Assembly: GCA_964540795.1 (NCBI GenBank)
Contig: CAZINX010000007.1
Span: 65,618 to 129,617, forward strand
Direction: 5' to 3'
DNA: 64,000 nt
From: Dichotomicrobium sp964540795
Lineage (GTDB): Bacteria > Pseudomonadota > Alphaproteobacteria > Rhizobiales > Rhodomicrobiaceae
Below are positions 26,378 to 35,298 of this stretch, piece by piece. A program made the position numbers and the translations under genes. Numbering within the stretch: the first letter of the stretch is position 1; every line of letters begins with the position of its first letter. The notes beneath the pieces were generated by a model. That model did not search any database and was not told the DNA's origin. It saw only the letters and a list, made by a program, of their open reading frames with translations.

Positions 26378-27457
26378 TCAGGCCGCGCGCGCGGTCCCGA
26401 TCCGCGGGTCGAGCGTACCTTCGGCGTAGCGCTTCGCCATTTCCGCCATCGGGATCGGCTTGATCTTCGGGGCGTTGCCCGCCGTGCCGAACGCCTCGAA
26501 GCGTTCCGCGCAGACCTTCTGCATCGCTTCCATCGCGGGCTTCAGGTATTTGCGCGGATCGAACTCCGCCGGGTTCTCGTGGAAGACCTTGCGGATCGTG
26601 CCCGTGGCCGCCATGCGCAGGTCCGTGTCGATGTTCACCTTGCGCACGCCGTGGCGGATGCCGCGCACGATCTCCTCGACCGGCACGCCGTAGGTCTCGC
26701 GCATGTCGCCGCCATAGGCGTTGATCATGTCTTGCAGGTCCTGCGGCACCGAGCTGGACCCATGCATGACGATATGCGTGTTCGGCAGGCGCTCATGGAT
26801 CGCCTCGATCACGTCCATCGCCAGGATTTCGCCGGTCGGCTTGCGCGTGAACTTGTAAGCGCCGTGGCTCGTGCCGATGGCGACCGCCAGCGCATCGACC
26901 TTGGTTTCGGCAACGAACTGCTTTGCCTCGTCCGGGTTGGTCAGCAGCTTGTCGCGCGACAGCGCGCCCTCGAAGCCGTGGCCGTCCTCGGCCTCGCCCT
27001 CGCCAGTTTCCAGCGAGCCGAGGCAGCCCAACTCGCCCTCGACGCTGGCGCCGACCCAATGCGCCATTTCGGTCACCTTCTTCGTCACCTCGACGTTGTA
27101 TTCGTATGAGGCTGGCGTCTTGGCATCTTCCTCCAGCGAACCGTCCATCATCACGGAGGTGAAGCCGTGCTGGATCGCGGACAGGCAGGTCGCGGGGTTG
27201 TTGCCGTGGTCCTGGTGCAGACATACGGGGATGTCCGGGTAAAGCGCCTCAAGCCCCTCGATCAGCTTGGCCAGCATGAAGTCGCCGGCGTATTTGCGCG
27301 CGCCGCGGCTGGCCTGGATGATCACCGGCGACTTCGTGGCTTGAGCCGCCTCCATGATCGCCAGGCCCTGCTCCATGTTGTTGATGTTGTAGGCGGGCAC
27401 GCCGTAGCCGTGTTCGGCGGCGTGGTCGAGAAGCTGTCTCAGTGTCACTCGTGCCAT
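26378..27457 (-). CDS. fba: Fructose-bisphosphate aldolase, class II
   Basis: Zinc-dependent aldolase cleaving or forming fructose 1,6-bisphosphate (and sedoheptulose bisphosphate in the Calvin subtype). The 359 residues include VPAYNINNMEQ, the zinc ligand region HQDHGNN, MMDGSLEED, GELGCLG, MHGSSSVPQ with a later zinc His, and VRKVNIDTDLRMA. Length and the opening fit the Calvin-type subgroup common in alphaproteobacteria. It follows pgk by 18 bases in the tkt-pgk-fba-gph operon. Confidence 0.95.
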   Translation of the reverse strand: MARVTLRQLLDHAAEHGYGVPAYNINNMEQGLAIMEAAQATKSPVIIQASRGARKYAGDFMLAKLIEGLEALYPDIPVCLHQDHGNNPATCLSAIQHGFTSVMMDGSLEEDAKTPASYEYNVEVTKKVTEMAHWVGASVEGELGCLGSLETGEGEAEDGHGFEGALSRDKLLTNPDEAKQFVAETKVDALAVAIGTSHGAYKFTRKPTGEILAMDVIEAIHERLPNTHIVMHGSSSVPQDLQDMINAYGGDMRETYGVPVEEIVRGIRHGVRKVNIDTDLRMAATGTIRKVFHENPAEFDPRKYLKPAMEAMQKVCAERFEAFGTAGNAPKIKPIPMAEMAKRYAEGTLDPRIGTARAA

Positions 27458-27475
27458 GATTGATCTCCGATTGCG

Positions 27476-28678
27476 TCAGGCGCTCTTGAGCGCGGCAACG
27501 CCGGGCAACTCGCGCCCTTCCAGCCATTCCAGAAACGCGCCGCCCGCCGTTGAAACATAGGTGAAATCGTCCGTGACCCTGGCGGCATTAAGCGCGGCCA
27601 CCGTGTCGCCACCACCGGCAATGCTGGTCAGTCCACTCTCGCGGGTCAGCCGCGCCACCTCGCGGGCGACCGCGACGGTGCCTTTGCCGAACGGGTCGAC
27701 CTCGAACGCGCCGAGCGGCCCGTTCCACAGTGCTGTATGGCAGCCAGCTAGCCGCGCGCAGATATCCGCCACGGAGGCCGGGCCGATATCGAGGATCATA
27801 GCATCGGCGGGGATGTCCGTCACATCGCGCACCTCGGTGGCCACGCCTTCGCGCAACTCCGGGGCGACCACGGCGTCCTTTGGCAAGACGATCTGACAGT
27901 TGCGCTCCGCCGCGTTCGTGATGATCTGCTCAACCGTGGCAGCCTCGTCCGGCTCGTGCAGCGACTTGCCTATGCCGCGCCCTTCGACATGCAGGAAGGT
28001 ATTGGCCATCGCCCCGCCGATCACCAGGAGATTGACCTTGGCCACGAGATTCGAGAGCACGTCGATCTTGGTGGAGACCTTCGCCCCGCCGATAATCGCG
28101 GCGACCGGCCGGCGCGGTTGCTCCAGCGCGAGGGTGAGCGCCTCGATCTCCGACATCATCGCCGGGCCGGCATAGGCGGGCAGAAGAAGCGCTATGCCCT
28201 CGGTCGAGGCATGGGCGCGGTGCGCGGCGGAGAAGGCATCGTTGACATAGATATCGCCGAGTTCGGCCAGCGCGGCGGCGAAGTCCCGGTCGTTGGCCTC
28301 CTCGCCCGCGTAGAAGCGCAGGTTTTCAAGCACGCAGACGCCGCCCGGCTCAAGCGCATTGATGGCGGCTTTCGCCTCCTCGCCAATGCAGTCCGGCGCG
28401 AAGTGCACGCTGATCGGCGCGAGCATCCCGGCCATCGTATCGGCCACCGGCTTGAGCGACATCTCCGCGACGCGCTCGCCCTTGGGCCTTCCGAAATGCG
28501 ACATCACGACGACCCTCGCGCCGCGCTGCGACAGATCGCGGATCAGCGGCAGCACCTGCTCGATGCGCGTCGCATCCGTGACCTTGCCCTCAGCCATCGG
28601 CACGTTGAGATCGGCGCGGACCAGCACGCGCTTGCCCGCAACCTCCGCCGAGTCGATCCGCTTGATACGCTCAAGCAT
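27476..28678 (-). CDS. pgk: Phosphoglycerate kinase
   Basis: Interconverts 1,3-bisphosphoglycerate and 3-phosphoglycerate with ATP formation. The 400-residue protein shows VLVRADLNVPM, SHFGRPKG, LENLRFYAGEE, NDAFSAAHRAHAS, IIGGAKVSTKI, LWNGPLGAFE and GGGDTVAAL, covering both domains. It lies 25 bases from tkt. The gap gene normally found between tkt and pgk in Hyphomicrobiales is absent. Confidence 0.97.
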   Translation of the reverse strand: MLERIKRIDSAEVAGKRVLVRADLNVPMAEGKVTDATRIEQVLPLIRDLSQRGARVVVMSHFGRPKGERVAEMSLKPVADTMAGMLAPISVHFAPDCIGEEAKAAINALEPGGVCVLENLRFYAGEEANDRDFAAALAELGDIYVNDAFSAAHRAHASTEGIALLLPAYAGPAMMSEIEALTLALEQPRRPVAAIIGGAKVSTKIDVLSNLVAKVNLLVIGGAMANTFLHVEGRGIGKSLHEPDEAATVEQIITNAAERNCQIVLPKDAVVAPELREGVATEVRDVTDIPADAMILDIGPASVADICARLAGCHTALWNGPLGAFEVDPFGKGTVAVAREVARLTRESGLTSIAGGGDTVAALNAARVTDDFTYVSTAGGAFLEWLEGRELPGVAALKSA

Positions 28679-28703
28679 CGCTCATTGCTCCAGTGTGACC
28701 GGC

Positions 28704-30722
28704 CTAACCCTGTCTGACGGCGGCGCGGGCTTCCTCGGCAACCCGCTCGGCCGTGATGCCGAAATGCTTGAAAAGGTCTCCAGCGGGCGCAGAGGCCCCG
28801 AAGCTGTCCATGCCGACAAAGCGGCCTGACGCGCCGAGCCACTCATGCCAGCCGAGCGCCGCCGCCGCTTCGACGCCGAGGCGCGGGGCCGTGCCAAGCA
28901 CACTCTCGCGGTACTCGGTGGGCTGGGCGCGGAACAGTTCCCAGCACGGCATGGAGACCACCGCCGCGCGGATGCCTCCTTGCGCCAGCAGCTGCGCCGC
29001 CTCGACGGCCAGCCCGACTTCCGAGCCTGTCGCCAGCAGCGTCACGTCGCGCCCGCCATCCGCCTCGCGAAGCACGTAGGCGCCGCGCGCGCTCAGGTTG
29101 GCGTCGTCATGATCGCCGCGCAGCAACGGCAGGCCTTGGCGCGTCAACGCGAGGATCGACGGCGTGTCCGCACTGGCCAGTGCAAACTCCCAGCATTCCG
29201 CGCACTCGACCGAATCGGCCGGGCGGTAGACGTTCAGGTTCGGCATCGCGCGCAGCGCCGCCAGATGCTCGATCGGTTGATGCGTCGGGCCGTCCTCGCC
29301 AAGCCCGATGGAATCATGCGTCATCACATAGATGACCCGCTGGCCCATCAGCGCGGACAGCCGGATGGACGGGCGGCAGTAGTCGGTGAACACGAGGAAT
29401 GTGCCGCCATAAGGCACCACGCCGCCATGCAGCGCCATGCCGTTCAGCGCAGCGGCCATGCCGTGCTCGCGCACGCCGTAGTGGATGTAGTTGCCGCCGA
29501 AATCCTCCGCCGAGACGTCGCGGTGCAGCTTGGTCATAGTGCCGTTCGAGCCGGTCAGGTCCGCCGATCCGCCGATCAGCGCAGGGACGGCCGGTACCAG
29601 CGCCTCGATCACCTGTTGCGAGGATTTGCGCGAGGCGAGCTTTTCGCCACTCGCGCTGAAATCAGCCTTCACCTTGCGGATCACCGCCGCGATATCCGCG
29701 CGTGCCGCCGCGTCGATCGGATCGTGCAGCCGCGCGCGTTCCTGCTCGCCGAGACGGCCGGCGGCCTGCTGCCAGGCCTCAAACGCCGCGCGGCCCCGCG
29801 CGCCGGTTTCGCGCCAGGCGCTCAGGATGTGTTCCGGCACCTCGAACGGCGGATAGGCCCAGCCGAGCACTTCGCGGGCAGCGGCGATCTCATCCTCGCC
29901 CAGCGGCGCGCCGTGCGTTTCGGCCGTGCCCTGCTTGTTGGGCGCGCCATAGCCGATCACGGTGCGGCAGGCGATCAGCGAGGGGCGGTCGGTTTCGTCG
30001 CGCGCAGCTTCGATCGCCGCGGCGACCGCCTCCGGGTCGTGACCGTCCACGCGCGTTGTGTGCCAGCCGCAGGCGCTGAACCGAGCGAGTTGGTCGTCGG
30101 AAACGGCCAGATCGGTTGGGCCGTCAATCGAGATATGGTTGTCGTCGAACAGGACGATCAGCTTGCCGAGCTTGAGATGGCCGGCCAGCGAGATCGCCTC
30201 ATGGCTGATGCCTTCCATCAGGCAGCCGTCGCTCGCCAGAACATAAGTGAAGTGATCGACAATATCGCCGCCGTGACGCGCATTCAGCAGCCGCTCCGCC
30301 AGCGCCATGCCGACGCTGTTGCCCAGACCCTGGCCGAGCGGGCCGGTCGTCGTCTCGATGCCCGGCGCATCGCCATATTCGGGGTGTCCGGCCGTGTGCG
30401 AGCCGAGTTGGCGGAAATTCCTGAGTTGCTCTATCTCCATGCCCGGATAGCCGGTCAGGTATAACAGGCTGTAGAGCAGCATCGAGCCGTGACCGGCCGA
30501 AAGAACGAAGCGGTCGCGATCCGGCCAGTCCGGGTTGGCGGCGTCAAACTTGAGAAACTGGCGAAACAGCACCGTGGCCACATCGGCCATGCCCATCGGC
30601 ATCCCCGGATGCCCAGAATTGGCCGCCTGGACCGCGTCCATCGACAGCGCGCGGATGGCATTCGCCATGTCGCTGTGCGCGACCTCCGCCGCCGTCTCCG
30701 GTCTCCTCATTGTCTCCGCCAT
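28704..30722 (-). CDS. tkt: Transketolase
   Basis: Thiamine-diphosphate enzyme of the pentose phosphate and Calvin pathways. The 672 residues include AANSGHPGMPMGMADVATVLF, HTAGHPEYG, TTGPLGQGLGNSVGMA, the TPP/metal motif ASDGCLMEGISHEAI with DDNHISIDG, the central YGVREHGMAAALNGM and THDSIGLGEDGPTHQPIEHL. It heads the tkt-pgk-fba-gph operon. The 5' spacer of about 200 bases should hold the promoter; no specific operator such as a CbbR site could be recognised. Confidence 0.97.
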   Translation of the reverse strand: MAETMRRPETAAEVAHSDMANAIRALSMDAVQAANSGHPGMPMGMADVATVLFRQFLKFDAANPDWPDRDRFVLSAGHGSMLLYSLLYLTGYPGMEIEQLRNFRQLGSHTAGHPEYGDAPGIETTTGPLGQGLGNSVGMALAERLLNARHGGDIVDHFTYVLASDGCLMEGISHEAISLAGHLKLGKLIVLFDDNHISIDGPTDLAVSDDQLARFSACGWHTTRVDGHDPEAVAAAIEAARDETDRPSLIACRTVIGYGAPNKQGTAETHGAPLGEDEIAAAREVLGWAYPPFEVPEHILSAWRETGARGRAAFEAWQQAAGRLGEQERARLHDPIDAAARADIAAVIRKVKADFSASGEKLASRKSSQQVIEALVPAVPALIGGSADLTGSNGTMTKLHRDVSAEDFGGNYIHYGVREHGMAAALNGMALHGGVVPYGGTFLVFTDYCRPSIRLSALMGQRVIYVMTHDSIGLGEDGPTHQPIEHLAALRAMPNLNVYRPADSVECAECWEFALASADTPSILALTRQGLPLLRGDHDDANLSARGAYVLREADGGRDVTLLATGSEVGLAVEAAQLLAQGGIRAAVVSMPCWELFRAQPTEYRESVLGTAPRLGVEAAAALGWHEWLGASGRFVGMDSFGASAPAGDLFKHFGITAERVAEEARAAVRQG

Positions 30723-30929
30723 TTACGTCTTCTCCCGGCCTCTCTGGCGCTGCGCCCCGTGACGCGGACGCACAACCAACTCCGCAGGCGCTCGCGCGCC
30801 GGCCCCTTATTAGCGTGGAATGATGAGCAATGCACTTCCTGAAACCACACCTCTCGCTGCTCGCCGCTTCTGGATCAAGCCGGAAATGCGACAGCCGCGC
30901 CCTTTTCACGCGGCCGCAGAATTGATGAG

Positions 30930-31211
30930 CTATTCTCGGTCGTCAGGCGTGATCGCATTTCGCAGCGGACGCGGGAGGCGGTGCTCCACCGAGCGAAGCC
31001 AGCTGTCCATTCCCGGCCAGCGCGCGCGCAGGTTGAGGAACTTGGCGCGGATGAACGCGCTGTTAACGATCAGGATCGAGAGCCCGATCAGGATCATCGC
31101 CGCCCCGAACGGCAGCGGCAGAGGCAGAACGATGGCCCCGGCAACCAGAAAGATCAGCCCCATTGTCAACATGACATAACGCCGGATCTCGCCAAGAACA
31201 AAACGCGTCAT
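30930..31211 (-). CDS. Small two-helix membrane protein (PGPGW-like)
   Basis: Membrane protein of 93 residues from the ATG at 31211, which has an excellent GAGGAAGAGG site; an in-frame ATG at 31280 would add 23 charged residues but has no ribosome site. Two hydrophobic stretches lie near residues 10-30 and 33-52, separated by LPLPLPFG, like the PGPGW transmembrane family, with a basic C-terminal part (RARWPGMDSWLRSVEHRLPRP). Its function is unknown. It lies upstream of tkt on the same strand with a 207-base gap. Confidence 0.65.
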   Translation of the reverse strand: MTRFVLGEIRRYVMLTMGLIFLVAGAIVLPLPLPFGAAMILIGLSILIVNSAFIRAKFLNLRARWPGMDSWLRSVEHRLPRPLRNAITPDDRE

Positions 31212-31733
31212 ACGAACCTCTTCCTCGGGCTGACGATCCTCCGGGCGGGGCGGGTCGGACTCGTCATCGTTTTTTTGCATTTATGGGCCGCAGCGACAGA
31301 AATTATGACAATGGGCAAGGAGATAGGCATGAGGGCTGAGTGAATCCATGCCTCGCGCGCATCTGTCTTTCGCCGTCGGCTCTTGTCCATCGGGTACGCT
31401 TGACATATTTTCCGCGAACCGGGTGAGCTTATCACATTCGATCTTTCTCGATGCCAAACGTTCACGCTATGCATCGCAGCGCCCATCGGCGCATGGGCCT
31501 GTCGATGGACCTGACCGGCCTCTTTCTCGCTGGGGCAGACCAGGCATCTGACGGGAACACGCCTCATCGTGCGGCGGACCGCCGCCATTTCGAGACAGCG
31601 CAGTCGACGGAAAAAGATCTGGAGTTCAACACGTAAATGGGGCGCCGCCGGTCGAATTCACGCCCGTGTTCCGGTGGATGCCGGCAAGCCATGCGGTCCT
31701 CGCACAGTTTCGCAAAGAGGGTAAGGCGCGCAC
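31212..31733. other. Divergent spacer upstream of the methyltransferase gene (about 520 bp)
   Basis: No gene is supported here. Short frames lack ribosome sites and recognisable products. A TTGACA hexamer lies at 31400-31405 but no good -10 follows at 16-18 bases. The spacer must contain promoters for the small membrane protein (leftward) and the methyltransferase (rightward). Confidence 0.45.
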
Positions 31734-32345
31734 ATGAACGAACAGCTTGAGCAACTCGCATCCCGGGCGCAGGGTCCGCTGCTGTTCTGGGGGCGCTCGC
31801 TTCGCAATCCGCGCCAGATTTGCAGCCTGTTTCCGTCGAGTCCTTTTGTCGGCCGCGCGATGACCGAGGCGATCGTCTCGCGGCCCACCCCGCATGTCAT
31901 CGAGCTGGGCGCGGGCACCGGGGCGGTCACGCGGCAACTGATCCGCAACGGCGTGCGCGAGGACAACCTGACGCTTGTGGAACTGGACGCGGCGCTCGGC
32001 GGGCATCTGCGGCGCAGCTTCCCGCGCGTTGACGTCATGGTCGCGCCGGCGCAGCAGCTTGCCGAACTTTGGACCGCGCGCGAGGGGCCGCGAGTCGGCG
32101 CGGTCGTCTCGACCCTGCCGATGCGCCTGTTCCCCAAGCCGATGATCCGCTCGATCATGAAAAGCAGCTTTCAGGTGCTCGCGCCCGGCGGCATGTTCGT
32201 CCAGTTCACCTACCGCGAGAGCAGTCCGGTCCCCCTGCGGCTGGTCAAGGCGCTCCGGCTGACGGCGCAGCGGCGCTGTCTCGTCTGGGCGAACCTGCCC
32301 CCGGCGGCGATCTGGAGCTATGAGCGGGAGACTCAAACGGCATGA
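31734..32345 (+). CDS. PmtA-like phospholipid N-methyltransferase
   Basis: SAM-dependent methyltransferase of 203 residues. The SAM-binding motif is VIELGAGTGAVTRQLI, followed by LVELDAALGGHL and late APGGMFVQFTY. The N-terminal WGRSLRNPRQICSLFPSSPFVGRAM and the FTYRESSPVP region resemble the Rhodobacter-type PmtA that methylates phosphatidylethanolamine towards phosphatidylcholine, and also the related rRNA-dimethylase-like group. A phospholipid substrate is plausible in this order but not proved. The gene stands alone. Confidence 0.7.
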   Translation: MNEQLEQLASRAQGPLLFWGRSLRNPRQICSLFPSSPFVGRAMTEAIVSRPTPHVIELGAGTGAVTRQLIRNGVREDNLTLVELDAALGGHLRRSFPRVDVMVAPAQQLAELWTAREGPRVGAVVSTLPMRLFPKPMIRSIMKSSFQVLAPGGMFVQFTYRESSPVPLRLVKALRLTAQRRCLVWANLPPAAIWSYERETQTA

Positions 32346-32742
32346 CCCGCCTGTTTAGCGACTTACGCAAGCGTTAATCTCTTTTGCAGCGCGTCAAATT
32401 CGTTGCGCGAGCGCCACACCCTCACCGGAAAGCCGCACTTCGCTTTTGACAGTCACGAGTTCTTTACAACTTTAAGTTGCTTTGTCCACGTTGATTGCGC
32501 GGCGGCGGCATGACGGCGTGACGCGGGACAGTTGCGACGGACACCTCTCGACACACTGTTCCAGAACGTCAGACGATTGACGCAAGGCGCAACCAGCAGA
32601 CGCATTGCTGCAGCGCAACAGCGCGACTCCGGCGGTTGGCAGGCCGCTCACCTGAAATACACTCGCTGCATAACGAGTGGCGGCGGCGACGCAATGGCCG
32701 CCGCATGAGGATAGTCCGAGTCTGAGGGAGCGAGACAACGCC
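32346..32742. other. Spacer upstream of the FadL-type porin gene (397 bp)
   Basis: No gene is supported. TTGACA occurs at 32446-32451 with only a weak -10 downstream. A palindrome, caactt-T-aagttg, lies at 32468-32480 and could be an operator or part of a leader. A purine-rich GAGGGAGCGAG precedes the porin start. Confidence 0.45.
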
Positions 32743-34113
32743 ATGCCGGGAGGAAAGCATTTCACGCGCTGGAGCGCAGCGGGCGCGGCCCTGTGCGCGG
32801 GTCTGATCGTGAGCACGTCGGCCCATGGGGGCGCGTTCGCGGTGCGCGAGCAGTCGTCGTATTATCAGGGGATGTCATTCGCCGGGGCCGCGGCGGGCGA
32901 TGATCTCAGCGCGATGTTCTGGAACTCGGCGGCGGCCGCGGCCGCGCCGGGGATCAATGTTTCGGCGAATGCGGCGCTGGTCGTGCCGCATACGGAGATC
33001 GAGGCGACGGGGGGATTCTTTACTACGGGCGCAGGTGGAGCCGCAGGCTTGGAATCCGACTCCGGGAAGATCGGCGACCCGACCTTCGTACCCGCAACCT
33101 ATGCGAACTATCAGCTCAACGAGCGGCTCTTTCTCGGCGTCGGCCTGAACTCGGGCTTTGGTTTCACAACCAAGCCTGACAACACGGACTGGGCTGGCAG
33201 CCCGATCGGCGTCACTTCGGAGATATTCTCGGTCAATCTCAATCCAAATCTTGCTTACAAGCTTACCGATACGCTGACGGTGGGTGCCGGGCTGCAGGTG
33301 CAATATATCGACGTGCGCTTGCGCAGCGGGTCGGATAACGGGATCACTGCTGCAGTAACAGGGAACAATCCTCCCACGAATACACTAGAAGGCCGCGAGA
33401 CCGAAGGCGATGACTGGGGCGTCGGCGCGACGGCCGGCGTGATCTGGAAGCCCATGACCGGGACAAGCCTCGGCGTGGGCTTCCGCTCCGCCGTCGACGT
33501 GGAACTGGACGGCACCTGCACCGGCGTCGGCGCTACCAATTTTCGATTGAATAACGGCTGCGAACTCGACGGCCAGCCGGTAACCGCCGACTTCACGCTC
33601 CCCGAAATGATTTCGGTTGGCTTGAGCCATCAGTTGACCGACCGAATCCGGGTGCTTGGAACAGTGGAGTGGACCAACTGGAGCCGCCTTGGCACGCCGC
33701 AGGTTCTCGATACGGACGGCAATTCTGTCGATGAGCTTGAACTGGAATACCAGGACGGCTGGTTCTATTCCGTGGGCGCGGAATATGCCTACAGTCCCGA
33801 TCTGATCCTCCGGGCAGGCGTCGCTTATGAGGAGTCTCCGATCACCGACGACACGAGGAACGTGTTCCTTCCCGACGATGAGCGTATCTGGCTGAGCGTG
33901 GGTGCAACCACGAAGCTGTCAGAGCGCACGAAGGTCGACATCGGTTACAGTCATCTTTTCATCGAAAACTCACCGATTTGCCAGCGTCAGCCGGACTGCG
34001 ATCCCTCTACCGCGAGCTTTGTCGGCGAAGCGACGGGCGACATCGACATCGTGACGCTCGGCATCACGCATAACTTCGGCGGCCCCGAGCCTGAGCTGGA
34101 GCCGCTGAAATAA
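32743..34113 (+). CDS. FadL/OmpP1/TodX-family outer-membrane protein
   Basis: Beta-barrel porin for hydrophobic compounds such as long-chain fatty acids. The 456-residue precursor has a signal peptide ending near AHGGAF. Family marks are the N-terminal hatch FAVREQSSYYQGMSFAGAAAGDDLSAMFWNSA and repeated amphipathic strands ending in ITHNFGG. Cysteine pairs (CTGVG...NNGC and CQRQPDC) lie in predicted surface loops. It starts at the ATG after GAGGGAG. The substrate is not evident. A UUCG-loop terminator follows 90 bases downstream. Confidence 0.88.
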   Translation: MPGGKHFTRWSAAGAALCAGLIVSTSAHGGAFAVREQSSYYQGMSFAGAAAGDDLSAMFWNSAAAAAAPGINVSANAALVVPHTEIEATGGFFTTGAGGAAGLESDSGKIGDPTFVPATYANYQLNERLFLGVGLNSGFGFTTKPDNTDWAGSPIGVTSEIFSVNLNPNLAYKLTDTLTVGAGLQVQYIDVRLRSGSDNGITAAVTGNNPPTNTLEGRETEGDDWGVGATAGVIWKPMTGTSLGVGFRSAVDVELDGTCTGVGATNFRLNNGCELDGQPVTADFTLPEMISVGLSHQLTDRIRVLGTVEWTNWSRLGTPQVLDTDGNSVDELELEYQDGWFYSVGAEYAYSPDLILRAGVAYEESPITDDTRNVFLPDDERIWLSVGATTKLSERTKVDIGYSHLFIENSPICQRQPDCDPSTASFVGEATGDIDIVTLGITHNFGGPEPELEPLK

Positions 34114-34147
34114 CCGCTGGCCCGGCATTACATCTGAACGCGCGATT

Positions 34148-34178
34148 GATCCGAAAACCGCTTCCCACTTTTCGGATC
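34148..34178. repeat. Hyphomicrobiales-type palindromic repeat
   Basis: The arms gatccgaaaa (34148-34157) and ttttcggatc (34169-34178) are perfect complements around ccgcttcccac. The unit gatccgaaaaccg...cccacttttcggatc closely resembles an intergenic palindrome I know from many Rhizobiales genomes. This is the only copy I noticed in the window. Confidence 0.7.
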
Positions 34179-34202
34179 GCGCTCAATGGGCACACTTGAC
34201 AG

Positions 34203-34229
34203 ACGGAGGCGTTCGCGCCTCCGTTTTTT
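34203..34229 (+). terminator. Terminator with UUCG tetraloop after the porin gene
   Basis: A perfect 9-bp stem, acggaggcg (34203-34211) with cgcctccgt (34216-34224), is closed by TTCG and followed by five more T residues. This is a textbook intrinsic terminator for the FadL-type gene. Confidence 0.92.
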
Positions 34230-34262
34230 CTTTGCGCGGATGCATTCTATTGCCAAGACGTC

Positions 34263-34365
34263 ATGCCCGTGCTTGACACGGGCATCCATGCCATCAATGG
34301 CAGTGCCTATCGGCTGGATTGCCGGGTTACTCGGCTCAGGCCCGAGCACAGGCAAGCCCGGCAAT
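34263..34365. repeat. REP-like mosaic of three hairpins
   Basis: Three inverted repeats sit in about 100 bases: atgcccgtg/cacgggcat (34263-34271, 34277-34285), attgccggg/cccggcaat (34318-34326, 34357-34365) and, inside the second, ctcgg/ccgag (34330-34334, 34342-34346). Such GC-rich extragenic palindromes are common in alphaproteobacteria. The element lies between the porin terminator and the next gene. Confidence 0.65.
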
Positions 34366-34441
34366 GACAACTTTCAGAGCCAGCGAAGAGGGCAATGGAT
34401 CATCCGGCCCAGCCGAAAAGAGCTTCAGAAGGAGATACCTC

Positions 34442-34894
34442 ATGGTCTGGCCGGCAATCCGCCGGATCTTCGCCGTTCTGTTCGCCTTCGCGCTCGCCTG
34501 CCTCACGGCGCTGATCGTGCTGTTTGCCGTGGGCGCGGACTGGGCCGCGCGCGAACTCGCCGCGCACTCCAACGATCTTGCTGCCCCGCGCGCGCCTCCA
34601 GAGGAGGTGTTTCTGCGCGGCGTCGGCTTCATCGCGTTCTTCGCCACGGTCGCGCCGACGCTGAGCGTGCTGCCCGGCCTGGTCGCGGCGATCGTGGGCG
34701 AGGTGGCTAAAATCCGGGCCGCGCTTTACTATATCGTGGCGGGTGGGCTGGCGCTGATCGTCATGCCTCTGGCATATATCGTGCAAAACGCCCCGGCGGA
34801 GGCGGTTCCATCGGCGCAATATCTCACGATCTATGCGACAGCCGGCTTCGCGGCCGGTCTGGTCTACTGGCTGATCGCCGGGCGCAACGCCTGA
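34442..34894 (+). CDS. Four-helix membrane protein of unknown function
   Basis: Integral membrane protein of 150 residues with hydrophobic segments near 8-31, 60-85, 93-113 and 127-145, and a short polar loop rich in Ala and Pro between the first two. It has an outstanding ribosome site, AGAAGGAGATA, eight bases before the ATG, so translation should be strong. No family was recognised. It stands between a palindromic repeat cluster and the HIG1-like gene, without obvious operon partners. Confidence 0.7.
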   Translation: MVWPAIRRIFAVLFAFALACLTALIVLFAVGADWAARELAAHSNDLAAPRAPPEEVFLRGVGFIAFFATVAPTLSVLPGLVAAIVGEVAKIRAALYYIVAGGLALIVMPLAYIVQNAPAEAVPSAQYLTIYATAGFAAGLVYWLIAGRNA

Positions 34895-34989
34895 CGGCGC
34901 GTCTTGACGCAACAGACCAGTCTATCGCCGAATAACCGACTGCGCGCGCGACTGGCGCGGCGCGAAACGACAGACAGGCACGCAACATT

Positions 34990-35178
34990 ATGGCATTCGT
35001 CACCCAGAACCTGACCTACATCGCCGTCGGCGCGGTCGCGCTCGTTCTCGTGGCCGGGCTGGTCAACATGTTCCGCATGGGGTCCAGCGACACCAGCCAG
35101 AAGCTGATGCGCTGGCGCGTCGGCCTGCAGTTCCTCGCCATCGTCATCATCATGGCGGCGGTCTACTTTTCCAGGTGA
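34990..35178 (+). CDS. HIG1-domain twin-transmembrane protein
   Basis: Protein of 62 residues with two hydrophobic helices joined by a short polar turn (FRMGSSDTSQKLMRWRVGLQFLAI). The RWRVxLQF segment is the signature of the bacterial HIG1-like family, related to mitochondrial Rcf1/HIGD1, which associates with respiratory complexes. In Hyphomicrobiales this gene commonly lies near the cobalamin adenosyltransferase and etfBA genes, as it does here. The exact role in bacteria is not known. Confidence 0.8.
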   Translation: MAFVTQNLTYIAVGAVALVLVAGLVNMFRMGSSDTSQKLMRWRVGLQFLAIVIIMAAVYFSR

Positions 35179-35298
35179 CCGCGCGCGCCTGTGTGACGCG
35201 CGCCACAGACGCCGCCACAATTTGGGCGAAATGCCCCATGCCGTTTGACTTGTCCGCCCCGCCGCTTCACACACAGTTAATCTGATACGGGGGGCTGG

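Noticed and set aside
28845..30464. Antisense frame of 539 codons over tkt
   Set aside because: It mirrors transketolase codons, and no domain could be recognised.
31400..31405. TTGACA as a -35 box in the divergent spacer
   Set aside because: No -10 element of reasonable quality follows at 16-18 bases, so no promoter is claimed.
31451..31636. Small ORF of 61 codons upstream of the methyltransferase gene
   Set aside because: No ribosome site, no recognisable product and no codon bias; probably chance.
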